Positions 16,744 through 25,263 of a stretch of 29,771 nucleotides of DNA are shown here, piece by piece. The notes beneath the pieces were generated by a model, which saw nothing but the letters and a program-made list of their open reading frames with translations, did not search any database and was not told the origin of the DNA. The stretch comes from Tritrichomonas foetus (taxonomy: Eukaryota > Parabasalia > Tritrichomonadida > Tritrichomonadidae), in assembly GCA_001839685.1 (NCBI GenBank), contig MLAK01000639.1, forward strand, positions 56,780 to 86,550. Reading direction: 5' to 3'. The position numbers were made by a program, and so were the translations under genes. The first letter of the stretch is position 1. Each line of letters begins with the position of its first letter.

Positions 16744-18987
16744 ATGCAAAACTATAAAGAATTACTTACTTCAACCCATCCAATCTTTCGAGTCCCTGCA
16801 ACGCGAGTTTTTTGGTTCGATCAAGTGACAAATAACAACTGTACGAATCAAGCCAAACAGCAAAGATATTTGGCAATCACATCACCGGGAATTTTCCTTT
16901 TTGAAAGGCGAACCTTTCCAAAAGGCTTTACGAATGCGCAATATATTCCATACAGCGAGCTCGCCTTTATTTGTGCCGATTCCAATTCCATGCAATTTTT
17001 TGGATCGAAAATTACGATGAATTTATCGCATCCGAAATATATCGAAGTTGTTTCAATTGTTATTGCTATTCAAAAGGCACTTTTTGAGAATCATCCCAAA
17101 CAGCCAAAAATCGATATCGATCCCGACCTTGAAGAGCAGATTGAAAAGTTTAAATTCAATTTTGATTCAGATGTTTTAATTGCGGACAGATTTCTGAGCC
17201 TATCGATAGGCATTGAATCAAAACTTCTTGTTCCAGATCAAATCAACGATATTGTTGAAAATTTGAAAAGCTCTTCACAATCGATTCAAATTTCAGCAGA
17301 AATGATCACATCACATTTGATTGAGCCAATTACTCTTGCAATTGCGTATGACAACAATGTGCAGTCACTTCACCTCAAAAACATGAACTTCCCTTCTTTC
17401 GTCCATCATTTCAATCCAATTATTTTACACAATTCTTCAATACAAAGACTTTATTTATCAGCAGTTTCATTTAATGGGAAATTGACGCATTATTTAGACG
17501 TTTGGAATGATAAAACTTCATTCTCAGCAAATCAATTCATTTTTAATGATTGCCAATTGACAACATCAGATTTTGTCACTTTCATGAAATCATTTAAATT
17601 TTATCCAGCTGATATTGCATCACTTATTTTTATACATTCAAATTTGAACACATTAGCAATGGAAACTATTTTTAGTACAATTTCTCGTTCTCCTTGTTTT
17701 CGAACATTAACTGAACTTTATTTTAGCGAAATGAGGTGTAATGATGCAATTCAAACATGTTTTATTCAATTTTTCTCATCTGATTTCTTAACAGAACAAA
17801 AGAATTTAAGAATATTGTCACTTGTAAATGTTGGAATTGAACTTGATCAAGTTTTACCTTATCTTTTACATAATAAATCGACTTTTTCAAGTTTATCATT
17901 AGCTGGAAATAAGTTTTTGAATGCAACTGATGTTACAGATTTCCAAAATATTGAAGATTTAAACCTTTCTGGCGTTTCATTTACCGCTGCTTCACTTTTA
18001 AACCTTTTGAATTCTTTATCCAAAGCAGAAAACTCGCCACCCCACCTCACACTTGATCAACTAGTTCTTGAAGAAGGTGAATGGGATTTATTTTATCAAC
18101 AATTCGTTGATATTGTAATTCCAAAGCTGACAATGCTTTCATGGTGTGGAAATAAACTTAAATCCAAGGAAATGCGACAATTTAAGAAGTTCATACTTAA
18201 GCAACCTGTGTTAACTGATATTGGATTATCTCATTCTTTACCTCAAGAAGATGCAGATGATTCAATTCGCATTTTAATTGAGATTTTGCATGACAAGCCA
18301 ATTAAAAAGCTTGAAATTCGTGGTTCACCAAATAATAATTTATCCCAAAAATTACTTCCATTATTGAATGAACTTCTTAGAAAAGGATCAATTAAGATGT
18401 TAGACATAACAGGTCAAGAAATTGGTGATGCTGGTCTTGAACTCCTCATGCAACTTGTGAAACATGGATTAGAGGAATTACGATTCGATGGAAGTACTCC
18501 AACTGATGCAGACTTTTTGCTTGAAGTTGTAACTTTTATTTCACAAAGTAGTTTGATTACTTCTGATTGGCCCGAAAGTGATTGTAAGCAAATCATTTCG
18601 AAAGTTGGAGTGCCCTCACGCCAACAATTCATTCGTCAATTAGAAACAATAAAGAAACAATTTGTTCAAAAATTCACTCAAAATGAAATTGTTAATTATG
18701 ACAAAGATGCTTATTCCCTTCATTGTGAAATAAGTGATGCACCAATACGACCAAGAATGAACAGTATTCTTGCAAAACGAAGGAAAGATGAGTCACAAAT
18801 GTCTATGCCACCTCAGCTTGATCTGAATATCTTATCATTTAGAGAAGAATATATTGACTCTGCTTTACTGGAGTGCTTTGGAATTGATACAAACAATACA
18901 AATACTGATCCACTAATTTGTGCGCTTGAAAAGATGAATGATGAAACGAGTATTCCAACTTTCCTCCAAAAACATCAACAATTGTGA
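16744..18987 (+). CDS. PH-like plus leucine-rich-repeat protein, CARMIL-like
   Basis: The product is a 747-residue protein. Residues about 1-115 look like a small beta-rich PH-type domain ending in a helix (VVSIVIAIQKALFE). From about 165 to 590 there are leucine-rich repeats of the RNase-inhibitor kind, with turns such as LSLAGNKFLN, LDITGQEIGDAGLELL and LRFDGSTPTDADFL. The last 130 residues are helical, then basic (RPRMNSILAKRRK) and disordered. A PH-like domain followed by about 16 such repeats is the plan of CARMIL, the regulator of actin capping protein, and many such proteins exist in trichomonads. The capping-protein-binding CPI motif typical of CARMIL is not convincingly present. It therefore may be a shortened or diverged member acting as a membrane-associated scaffold. 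Confidence 0.6.
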   Translation: MQNYKELLTSTHPIFRVPATRVFWFDQVTNNNCTNQAKQQRYLAITSPGIFLFERRTFPKGFTNAQYIPYSELAFICADSNSMQFFGSKITMNLSHPKYIEVVSIVIAIQKALFENHPKQPKIDIDPDLEEQIEKFKFNFDSDVLIADRFLSLSIGIESKLLVPDQINDIVENLKSSSQSIQISAEMITSHLIEPITLAIAYDNNVQSLHLKNMNFPSFVHHFNPIILHNSSIQRLYLSAVSFNGKLTHYLDVWNDKTSFSANQFIFNDCQLTTSDFVTFMKSFKFYPADIASLIFIHSNLNTLAMETIFSTISRSPCFRTLTELYFSEMRCNDAIQTCFIQFFSSDFLTEQKNLRILSLVNVGIELDQVLPYLLHNKSTFSSLSLAGNKFLNATDVTDFQNIEDLNLSGVSFTAASLLNLLNSLSKAENSPPHLTLDQLVLEEGEWDLFYQQFVDIVIPKLTMLSWCGNKLKSKEMRQFKKFILKQPVLTDIGLSHSLPQEDADDSIRILIEILHDKPIKKLEIRGSPNNNLSQKLLPLLNELLRKGSIKMLDITGQEIGDAGLELLMQLVKHGLEELRFDGSTPTDADFLLEVVTFISQSSLITSDWPESDCKQIISKVGVPSRQQFIRQLETIKKQFVQKFTQNEIVNYDKDAYSLHCEISDAPIRPRMNSILAKRRKDESQMSMPPQLDLNILSFREEYIDSALLECFGIDTNNTNTDPLICALEKMNDETSIPTFLQKHQQL

Positions 18988-18994
18988 ATTTATT

Positions 18995-19021
18995 TTATTA
19001 TTATTATTATTATTATTATTA
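18995..19021. repeat. (TTA)9 microsatellite
   Basis: Nine uninterrupted TTA units lie 7 nt after the stop of the LRR gene, in its probable 3' UTR. Such a tract is likely length-variable between strains. Confidence 0.9.
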
Positions 19022-19235
19022 AACTGGTCATTATATAAATAAACATGAAAAATTTGTTTTTATCTTGTGCTGTAATCTTTGAGAGGTGTTTTTATCTATT
19101 TTGGGTAAATTTATATCTAGATTTCTTACCAACAAATATATATTTAAGTTTGTTCATCTGCTTTTAACTGATTTCATAGGATTAATTCAAAAAAAGAAAA
19201 CTGGCTTTAAAGAGCTCATCTAATTAACTTTGATG

Positions 19236-19280
19236 ATTATAATGAAATCAATAATTATAATGAAATCAATAATTATAATG
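19236..19280. repeat. 18-nt tandem repeat, about 2.5 copies
   Basis: The unit AATGAAATCAATAATTAT occurs at 19241-19258 and again at 19259-19276, with matching flanks on both sides (perfect 18-nt periodicity from 19236 to 19280). It is non-coding and lies beyond the 3' ends of two convergent genes. Confidence 0.9.
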
Positions 19281-19434
19281 CTAAGATTCATAACGAGAGT
19301 TATTTTTCTGAAAGTGCTGTTGATATAATTAGTTTTTTAAAAAAAGTAAGAATAAATTAAGAATAGTTTTCATGATTAAGATAGATTTTAATATAAACAA
19401 AACAAAATAAACGAATAAAAAGAAATAAAAGTTC

Positions 19435-20460
19435 TCACTCCAAGAGAAAACGGAATGCTAATGCAACAGCCAATGCAGTGAATAATCCTTGAATAACGAA
19501 ATTTGGCTTACTTTCCCCAATCCTGCTTTTGTAAAGCCTCATTGGAAACTTGTCCAAATGAGGGAAATTTGAATATTGATAAGGAAACTTATTTTCTGGA
19601 TTTAAAAAAGTGCACTCTTTTGAAATTTTGATGGTTTTATCTCTCGCAAGCAGTTTCGATGGTGGCATTTGATTAAACAGATCTACACTGCATTGAATGA
19701 CATCATCAGGGTTTATTCCATCATTCAATAAATTCCCAAAAGCTTGCATGATTGTTCCTTCATCAACATCATCATTAATAAAAGTGTCGCGCCTTTTGTG
19801 AAGTAAAACAACAAGTGAATAAACTGGCATCAATGGATGTGATGCGATAAAAAAATCAAGATATCGAAGCCCTTCTTCTGTTGTTGATGCGTTATGTGAA
19901 AAATAAGTAAGTATATATGATGTTGCCAATGATGAATCAAATCCATTAATTAATAATAAACGGTGTAATTCCTTATCGACGAGTTTCAGAAGGGGAAAAA
20001 TAAAATTGAGAATGGATGAAACACCTCCGAGGTCGTGCGAGAGAAAAGGCCGAAGATGACCCAATGCCAATGCTTCGAGAATGAGAACGGCTAGCGGCTC
20101 TTTGGAGAAGGATAGAACTAAGGAAGCGATATCGTGAAACCCTTGGGTATAGCTGAGGTCTGGATTCCGATCAAAAACTGAGACGATGACATTGACCAAC
20201 TGCTGGCGTTTTAACTCTTTAAGTTCAGGCGATTTTATTTCCTTTAGACTGCGGATTGAATCTTTCTTGATTTGTTGATAGAATGGATTGGATGGTGAGG
20301 GTGAAAGGTGTGACGGATAATTTGTGCGGGAAATATTAAGTAACAGACGATAAACTGTTCGATGCTGTTTACTTGTTCCATAACCGTTTACTGAGAATTT
20401 ACGTAATTCTGTTAGTTCGTGGGTTTGGTTGACTTCTTGAAGTATAGCATCAAGCGACAT
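19435..20460 (-). CDS. TBC1D20-like Rab GTPase-activating protein, ER tail-anchored
   Basis: The product is 341 residues, close in length to TBC1D20 and yeast Gyp8. The TBC domain spans about residues 20-260. The arginine finger lies in I64-K-K-D67-S-I-R70 (IxxDxxR), and the glutamine finger in Y104-T-Q-G107, so it should be catalytically active as a Rab GAP. Further family traits are RNPDLSYTQGFHD, FDSSLATSYILTYFSH, and the segment RYLDFFIASHPLMPVY, nearly identical in pattern to TBC1D20 (YDFFLACHPLMPIY). A C-terminal hydrophobic helix (about 320-338) anchors it in the ER, as in TBC1D20, which acts on Rab1 and influences Rab18. Its substrate here is inferred from the family only. On the minus strand TCACTT with A at 20484 gives a 23-24-nt leader. 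Confidence 0.85.
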   Translation of the reverse strand: MSLDAILQEVNQTHELTELRKFSVNGYGTSKQHRTVYRLLLNISRTNYPSHLSPSPSNPFYQQIKKDSIRSLKEIKSPELKELKRQQLVNVIVSVFDRNPDLSYTQGFHDIASLVLSFSKEPLAVLILEALALGHLRPFLSHDLGGVSSILNFIFPLLKLVDKELHRLLLINGFDSSLATSYILTYFSHNASTTEEGLRYLDFFIASHPLMPVYSLVVLLHKRRDTFINDDVDEGTIMQAFGNLLNDGINPDDVIQCSVDLFNQMPPSKLLARDKTIKISKECTFLNPENKFPYQYSNFPHLDKFPMRLYKSRIGESKPNFVIQGLFTALAVALAFRFLLE

Positions 20461-20898
20461 CTACCATATAAACTCTGAAAAAGTGATTTGAAAATTAGAA
20501 CAGGAAAAATCCCCATAATTGAATCATGAGTTTCTATTTGTGTGTTTATTTAGTCGAAAATTCACCATGATTAATGTAAAATAACAAATCTCAAAAAAAT
20601 TATCGATTCATTTCATTAATTAGATTAACTTTCATACAATTAGAAACATCTTCCAAAATTCATCTTAATTAGATATCTGAATCAATAACATGAAAGCTCA
20701 GTAACCTTCAGATATGATAATTTTGTGTGAATTTGTAAAGAAATGATAGATAATAAAAAAATACATCTTAATGAAGTAAATAACAATCATGTATTAAAAA
20801 TTGAGAGAAAATCATACTTTATTAAAATCAATCATTTGAAGTGAAAATGGAATTACCAAAATAATATCGAAGGTGACACATAAATAATAATTGTTCAC
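20461..20898. other. Intergenic region, no gene seen
   Basis: AT-rich spacer between two minus-strand genes. Apart from the initiator-like TCACTT (minus strand, plus positions 20481-20486) I see no feature. Confidence 0.5.
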
Positions 20899-22110
20899 TC
20901 ACTTCATTTGAACGAAATACGCCACAGCTGCGAGTGCGAGAATCACCGTGAACCTGATGCTGGATTTTACGAGAGTTTTCTTCCTCAACGTCAGAGCCGC
21001 AAATTCGTTATTGCTCGCCTTCAACGTTGCAAGCGGGAAATACTCCAAAATAGCAGGGAAAGTTTGCGACACAGTGTTGAGATATTTTGTTGAAGGCTCA
21101 ATTAATTGATCGTGACATTGGACCCAGCCCTGTAAAAATCGTTGTGATTGTTTTGTTGCGCCCATAAACAAAGAAAGGACTTGTTTATTGTCGCAATTTG
21201 GATAATGCGTCATAAGCTCCTTTGCGAAATTTTCTGGGTCTGTCACATTCGATTTATCAAGCAAAGGAAGGAGAACCTGCAAGACATGATTGTCACGGTT
21301 TGTTGTGCGCCTTGACTTTAATTGAAGAATTTCGGCACAATTAAAAGACGTCAATTTTTTATCACTTCTCAGGGTGACATTTTTCATTAAAATGTGAGAA
21401 GCACAAACAGAAAATGCTGCTGAAACAGAAATTGTTGGATTCAAAAATTGGCCTAGGAAAAGATTGACAAAATCATTCGTTGTGAATTTAACCTGGCTTT
21501 CTTCTCTCAAAGATCGGCCAAGAAGCCACAAAACAACGGGACCAATTTTCTGAACATTTTCGTTTGAAACTTCGAATAATTCAGGTGTGAATAATTCTGG
21601 CCTTTCTTCATAGAGAACATCAATCAAAAATAGTGCGCCGTGACCGACTGGCTTTTTATGGTCCAACTTCTTAGCTGTTGCAAGAATCAAATCCCTGATT
21701 TCGGCCGGCTTGATATTTTCTGGAAGATTTTGAAGAACGTCTTGAATGAATTCTTCGTCATGTCTTGAGTCGAGGAATGATAAGCGCTTTTCGAGGAGCT
21801 CGTCGTACCTTTTTGGTTCGTATTTATCATAAAGTTCGTATTTTTCACAATAGAGAGTCCTTTCATTCAATTTAATACGGATTGCATCGTCGACGGCGTC
21901 TGCTAGCTGGCTGATCTTCTCAATTTTTTGTTTGGGTAAAGAACGAGCGAAAGATTGGGATAATGTTAATGGTTTCCTTTTTCCGCCTTGTTGAAATTCG
22001 TTTTTTGTTTCAATTGGCTTGTCTTCATCTTCTTGTTGTTGTTCGTCGTCGTCTTCATCAACAAGAAAACGAAAATCGTTTGGTTTTGGACGATTCATTT
22101 GTCGCCTCAT
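20899..22110 (-). CDS. Tail-anchored protein, possibly TMEM214-like
   Basis: The product is 403 residues. The N-terminal 60 residues are disordered, with an acidic Asp/Glu/Gln run (DEDDDEQQQEDED) and then basic patches. Residues about 65-375 are helical, with the look of a HEAT-like solenoid. One membrane helix at the extreme C-terminus (about 384-400, RFTVILALAAVAYFV) ends in a 3-residue tail, so the protein is a tail anchor with its bulk in the cytosol, probably in the ER. The segment KIGPVVLWLLGRSL resembles a Leu-Trp-Val-Leu-Gly motif in TMEM214, an ER protein with a helical cytosolic part, but the match is short and I give it low weight. AAAACGGTTTT on the minus strand lies about 25 nt upstream of the start. 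A second ATG (codon 5) is also possible. Confidence 0.7.
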   Translation of the reverse strand: MRRQMNRPKPNDFRFLVDEDDDEQQQEDEDKPIETKNEFQQGGKRKPLTLSQSFARSLPKQKIEKISQLADAVDDAIRIKLNERTLYCEKYELYDKYEPKRYDELLEKRLSFLDSRHDEEFIQDVLQNLPENIKPAEIRDLILATAKKLDHKKPVGHGALFLIDVLYEERPELFTPELFEVSNENVQKIGPVVLWLLGRSLREESQVKFTTNDFVNLFLGQFLNPTISVSAAFSVCASHILMKNVTLRSDKKLTSFNCAEILQLKSRRTTNRDNHVLQVLLPLLDKSNVTDPENFAKELMTHYPNCDNKQVLSLFMGATKQSQRFLQGWVQCHDQLIEPSTKYLNTVSQTFPAILEYFPLATLKASNNEFAALTLRKKTLVKSSIRFTVILALAAVAYFVQMK

Positions 22111-22583
22111 TGTATCGAAAATTTGGTCAGTGTCAAAACCGTTTTAGAAAAAATTATAATTTTTTCAATCAGGGATGCTTTTAATAATAAAATCATTCGG
22201 TAAAATATTCAAATAAAATGAATTCTTACATGTATCCAGGAAAACAATAAAAATGAAATCCAATTTTAGAAAATGCAAATTTTGGACGCAATCTTTAACA
22301 ATTTTGGTTGTAGTATATAGCTATAAATTCCATAACATTATTTCTTAGTAAATGTTTATAATCATTGCTTACCATTTTTTGGAATCATATTTCATATTAG
22401 AAGAAATAATTCCCCAAAGCCTTAAAAATCTGGCTATTCAACTTTTATCGCACGACATATACAAAAAATAGTCATAATTAGGGAAGAATAGTTTTCAGAG
22501 TAATAATAATAATTTATGATAGATTTATTAATAAACATGAAATTATAAAACAAAAATCAAAGAAGAATTCATAAGTTGATAAA
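22111..22583. other. Intergenic region with minus-strand AACGG element
   Basis: Positions 22135-22145 hold AAAACCGTTTT on the plus strand, read AAAACGGTTTT toward the minus-strand gene that starts at 22110. The rest is AT-rich with no gene. The distal end is the 3' flank of the TPR gene. Confidence 0.45.
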
Positions 22584-25073
22584 TCATTCTGTGGGATTAT
22601 AATCAATAAGTGGATATAAGTGTGCGATTGTTGGAAGATTATCCCAGTAGGAAATACTTTCTGGTTTCACAATTGGTGCGATTTTTTTCTCCATTAAATG
22701 ATCATTGATAGTCTTTTTCATTGTTTCAAAATTCGGGCTTGTCATTTGTTTGATGAAAAGTTCGCCTTGTGGACTGCTTATTCGTTCAACTTCTGCATTT
22801 TTCGATGCTAACAAGTAAGAGTGCATGATTACGTGTCCAAATTCATTACAATAGTGAGAAATTGGATGAAGAAGCCAAATTAAAAGCATCATCATTGGAA
22901 GTACTGTAGAGTTATCCATAGAATGTTGTTCCATTAAAGTTTCCCATGTTTTCTGCATGAAAGCGTCATATTTCCTGATATCTTCTGCTTCCAAAGGTGG
23001 TCTCACAAATAGTTCATAACCATTTGGTCCAAGATATCTTAAATTGACAGTTGGATTAGGTAACCACATGTTGTTATTAGTTGTCCAAGATCCATAATGT
23101 CTTAAATCCGACTGTGTCACACTGTAAATTGCATCAAGTGTGTTTAATTTTAACAATGGACTAGTTTCGAACTTCTTTTGAACACTCATTCCTTTATCAG
23201 AAAGGCCTGATCGTAATCTATTTATTGCTGGCTGTGTAGCATGTCCGAATCTGGGCGACCTTCTTTGTCCACGCTGAATATAAAAAGTAGGTGCCAAATC
23301 AGAATAAACAATAGTTCCTGCATCTGAAGTCCACTGTACACAGTTTTTAAGATCAGCTAAAGACATAATATTTCGCAAATAATTAATTGCATCTTTCCAG
23401 CTCAGTTTATGATTTACGAAAAATTCAGTCCTCATTTTCTGGGCAAGACAAAGAACACAAAAACCTAAGCATCGAATAATTCGATTATTTTCAATTATTT
23501 CTGGAGCACGAGTTATACAACGTTGTCCAAGAATATCTGCATCATTAATCATTTTCAATTCTTCTTGAGTTGGTCTGAATTTAGCAAAATGAAAAACTTC
23601 AGGAATAGCTACATCTTCAAAACCACTTGCATTTCTGCGTGCTTCTGAAATTGGCTTGTCACTACAATTCATTAAATGTGAAATGTAGTAAAGATCATCT
23701 GTAGCCATTTTCAAAATCGATTCATTTGGTTGATCTTGGTAAAAGTTTTTAATTGGACCTTTAATAAAAATTCCATTAAATGTATCTTGGGTCATATCTA
23801 CTTCATTTCGCTGAGTTTCAAATGCTTCTGCTAAACGCTTGAGGATTTCAACAGCTTGGATTTCAGCACCAGTTTGGAATAATGAAAGTGCATAATACCT
23901 CATTGTTTCAGCATCATTTTCTTTTTGCTCTAAAGCAATACGATAATAATTAGCAGCATCTTGAAGTCTTCCTTGATCATACATAAAATCGCCTGCAGAA
24001 CGTAGTAAGAAGAATGATGGGAGAAGTTCTACAGCGTGTGCTATTTGAAGGGATGCTTCGTCAAGATGTCCAGAATCACGACAAATTAAATAATGAATGT
24101 AAGCCTTTCTATGATCATTTTCTGATTTTATTCGTTGAATGACATCAGCAGCATGTGGAATGTCACCTACTGCATAATAACATTCGGCAATATCAAGCAT
24201 ATTTAGTTCAGTAATATTATTGAAAGGAACTGATGTAAAATCTTCTAAAGCTAAAATGTAACACTTTCGAATCATATGTAATCTTGCACGTTCAATTTTA
24301 ACATCAATGTCATAAGGTCCTATTTGGACAGAAATAGAAAAGTCGGCAACAGCAGCTGAATAGTTCCCTAGAGCAGCATTTGCAACACCTCTGAATTTAG
24401 CCATTGTGCCAACATATTGATTCTTATTAATGACATATGTCAAATCATCAATTGCTCTTTTCCATTGGCCTGAAAGACATTCTGCACAACCTCTGCCTTT
24501 AATGGCCTCGATATTGTGTGGATCATTGGCCAAAATAAGGTTAAAATGAGTAATTGCAGAATTTAATGAATTAGTAAAGAGTTCCTTATAAGCATTTTGA
24601 ACATCACTATCTGAAAAAGGTGCGGTTTTATCAAATTCTTCAATAAATTGAATAACATCTAAAACATTAAAGCGCTTTGATACTAAAAACGCTCTGGCAT
24701 TATGATCAACTGTTAATCGCTTCATAACTGAAAAATACGAAATTGGACCACCGTGGCTGAGACCGTCTCCCCATGCTTTTATTGCTTCTTTTTCTTTTTG
24801 CATCCATAGATAGGATAATCCTAAAAAGAAAGCAGCTGTGGAAGATGTACTATTGAAATATAGCGCAGATTTTAAATCGTTGATGCAGCCGCGGCATAGC
24901 TGCATTGAAAGTTTGGCGATAGCTGAGTTTAATAATAATAAAAAGCGTTTATCAAATGCATCTTCTTTTTTGAGTGCAGCTTCATATTCTTCAATTGCAT
25001 GGGCTGCTTGACATTTTTTAATTGCTTGTTTTACGTGTTCGAATGATGTTAAAGGGATAATTTGTTCACTCAT
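22584..25073 (-). CDS. TPR protein, TTC13/SRFR1-like
   Basis: The product is 829 residues. The first 460 residues or so are tetratricopeptide repeats with clear helix pairs, such as CLSGQWKRAIDDLTYVI, ALGNYSAAVADFSISV and YDQGRLQDAANYYRIAL. The C-terminal third is not TPR. It contains SWKDAINYLRNIMSLAD followed by a Trp, and near the end a hydrophobic stretch LLIWLLHPISHYCNEFGH. These resemble the SWR(E/D)xFD...W and FFxHPxSR...AVG segments of human TTC13 and plant SRFR1, which are of similar size. SRFR1 acts as a negative regulator of plant immunity and growth; TTC13 has no settled function. The assignment is from the order of motifs by eye. On the minus strand the leader holds GGCCTTTCATATATG, combining a CCTTT (M5-like) and an initiator-like TCAT. 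Confidence 0.6.
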   Translation of the reverse strand: MSEQIIPLTSFEHVKQAIKKCQAAHAIEEYEAALKKEDAFDKRFLLLLNSAIAKLSMQLCRGCINDLKSALYFNSTSSTAAFFLGLSYLWMQKEKEAIKAWGDGLSHGGPISYFSVMKRLTVDHNARAFLVSKRFNVLDVIQFIEEFDKTAPFSDSDVQNAYKELFTNSLNSAITHFNLILANDPHNIEAIKGRGCAECLSGQWKRAIDDLTYVINKNQYVGTMAKFRGVANAALGNYSAAVADFSISVQIGPYDIDVKIERARLHMIRKCYILALEDFTSVPFNNITELNMLDIAECYYAVGDIPHAADVIQRIKSENDHRKAYIHYLICRDSGHLDEASLQIAHAVELLPSFFLLRSAGDFMYDQGRLQDAANYYRIALEQKENDAETMRYYALSLFQTGAEIQAVEILKRLAEAFETQRNEVDMTQDTFNGIFIKGPIKNFYQDQPNESILKMATDDLYYISHLMNCSDKPISEARRNASGFEDVAIPEVFHFAKFRPTQEELKMINDADILGQRCITRAPEIIENNRIIRCLGFCVLCLAQKMRTEFFVNHKLSWKDAINYLRNIMSLADLKNCVQWTSDAGTIVYSDLAPTFYIQRGQRRSPRFGHATQPAINRLRSGLSDKGMSVQKKFETSPLLKLNTLDAIYSVTQSDLRHYGSWTTNNNMWLPNPTVNLRYLGPNGYELFVRPPLEAEDIRKYDAFMQKTWETLMEQHSMDNSTVLPMMMLLIWLLHPISHYCNEFGHVIMHSYLLASKNAEVERISSPQGELFIKQMTSPNFETMKKTINDHLMEKKIAPIVKPESISYWDNLPTIAHLYPLIDYNPTE

Positions 25074-25077
25074 ATAT

Positions 25078-25139
25078 GAAAGGCCAACTTTTTGTTAATG
25101 TATTCGGTCATGTGAATCACTTCGATAGACATGACCGAA
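25078..25139 (-). promoter_or_regulatory. Promoter of the TPR gene with 11-nt inverted repeat
   Basis: Perfect 11-nt arms TTCGGTCATGT (25103-25113) and ACATGACCGAA (25129-25139) flank a 15-nt spacer, 30 nt upstream of the start on the minus strand. Closer in, GGCCTTTC (plus 25078-25085 read in reverse) precedes the ATG, like the octamer before the ubiquitin fusion gene. The dyad looks like a dimeric regulator site or a hairpin. Confidence 0.5.
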
Positions 25140-25263
25140 AAAGCAATCAAAAAATGGTCATCATATTTTACAATTTCACTTTTTGAGAAAGCTTTATCAA
25201 ATATTTTTTTTAGTCATTGATATTCATCATTTAAACCAGTTTCCCTGAATTGGATTATTTTTC

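Larger units (their letters stand above)
18988..19434. other. Convergent intergenic region with short repeats
   Basis: Contains the TTA microsatellite and the 18-nt tandem repeat listed separately. Otherwise it is AT-rich with no ORF of note. Confidence 0.5.

Noticed and set aside
18640..18810. Possible CPI (capping-protein interaction) motif in the LRR protein near RPRMNSILAKRRK
   Set aside because: The spacing from the preceding Leu-His to RPR does not fit LxHxTxxRPK.
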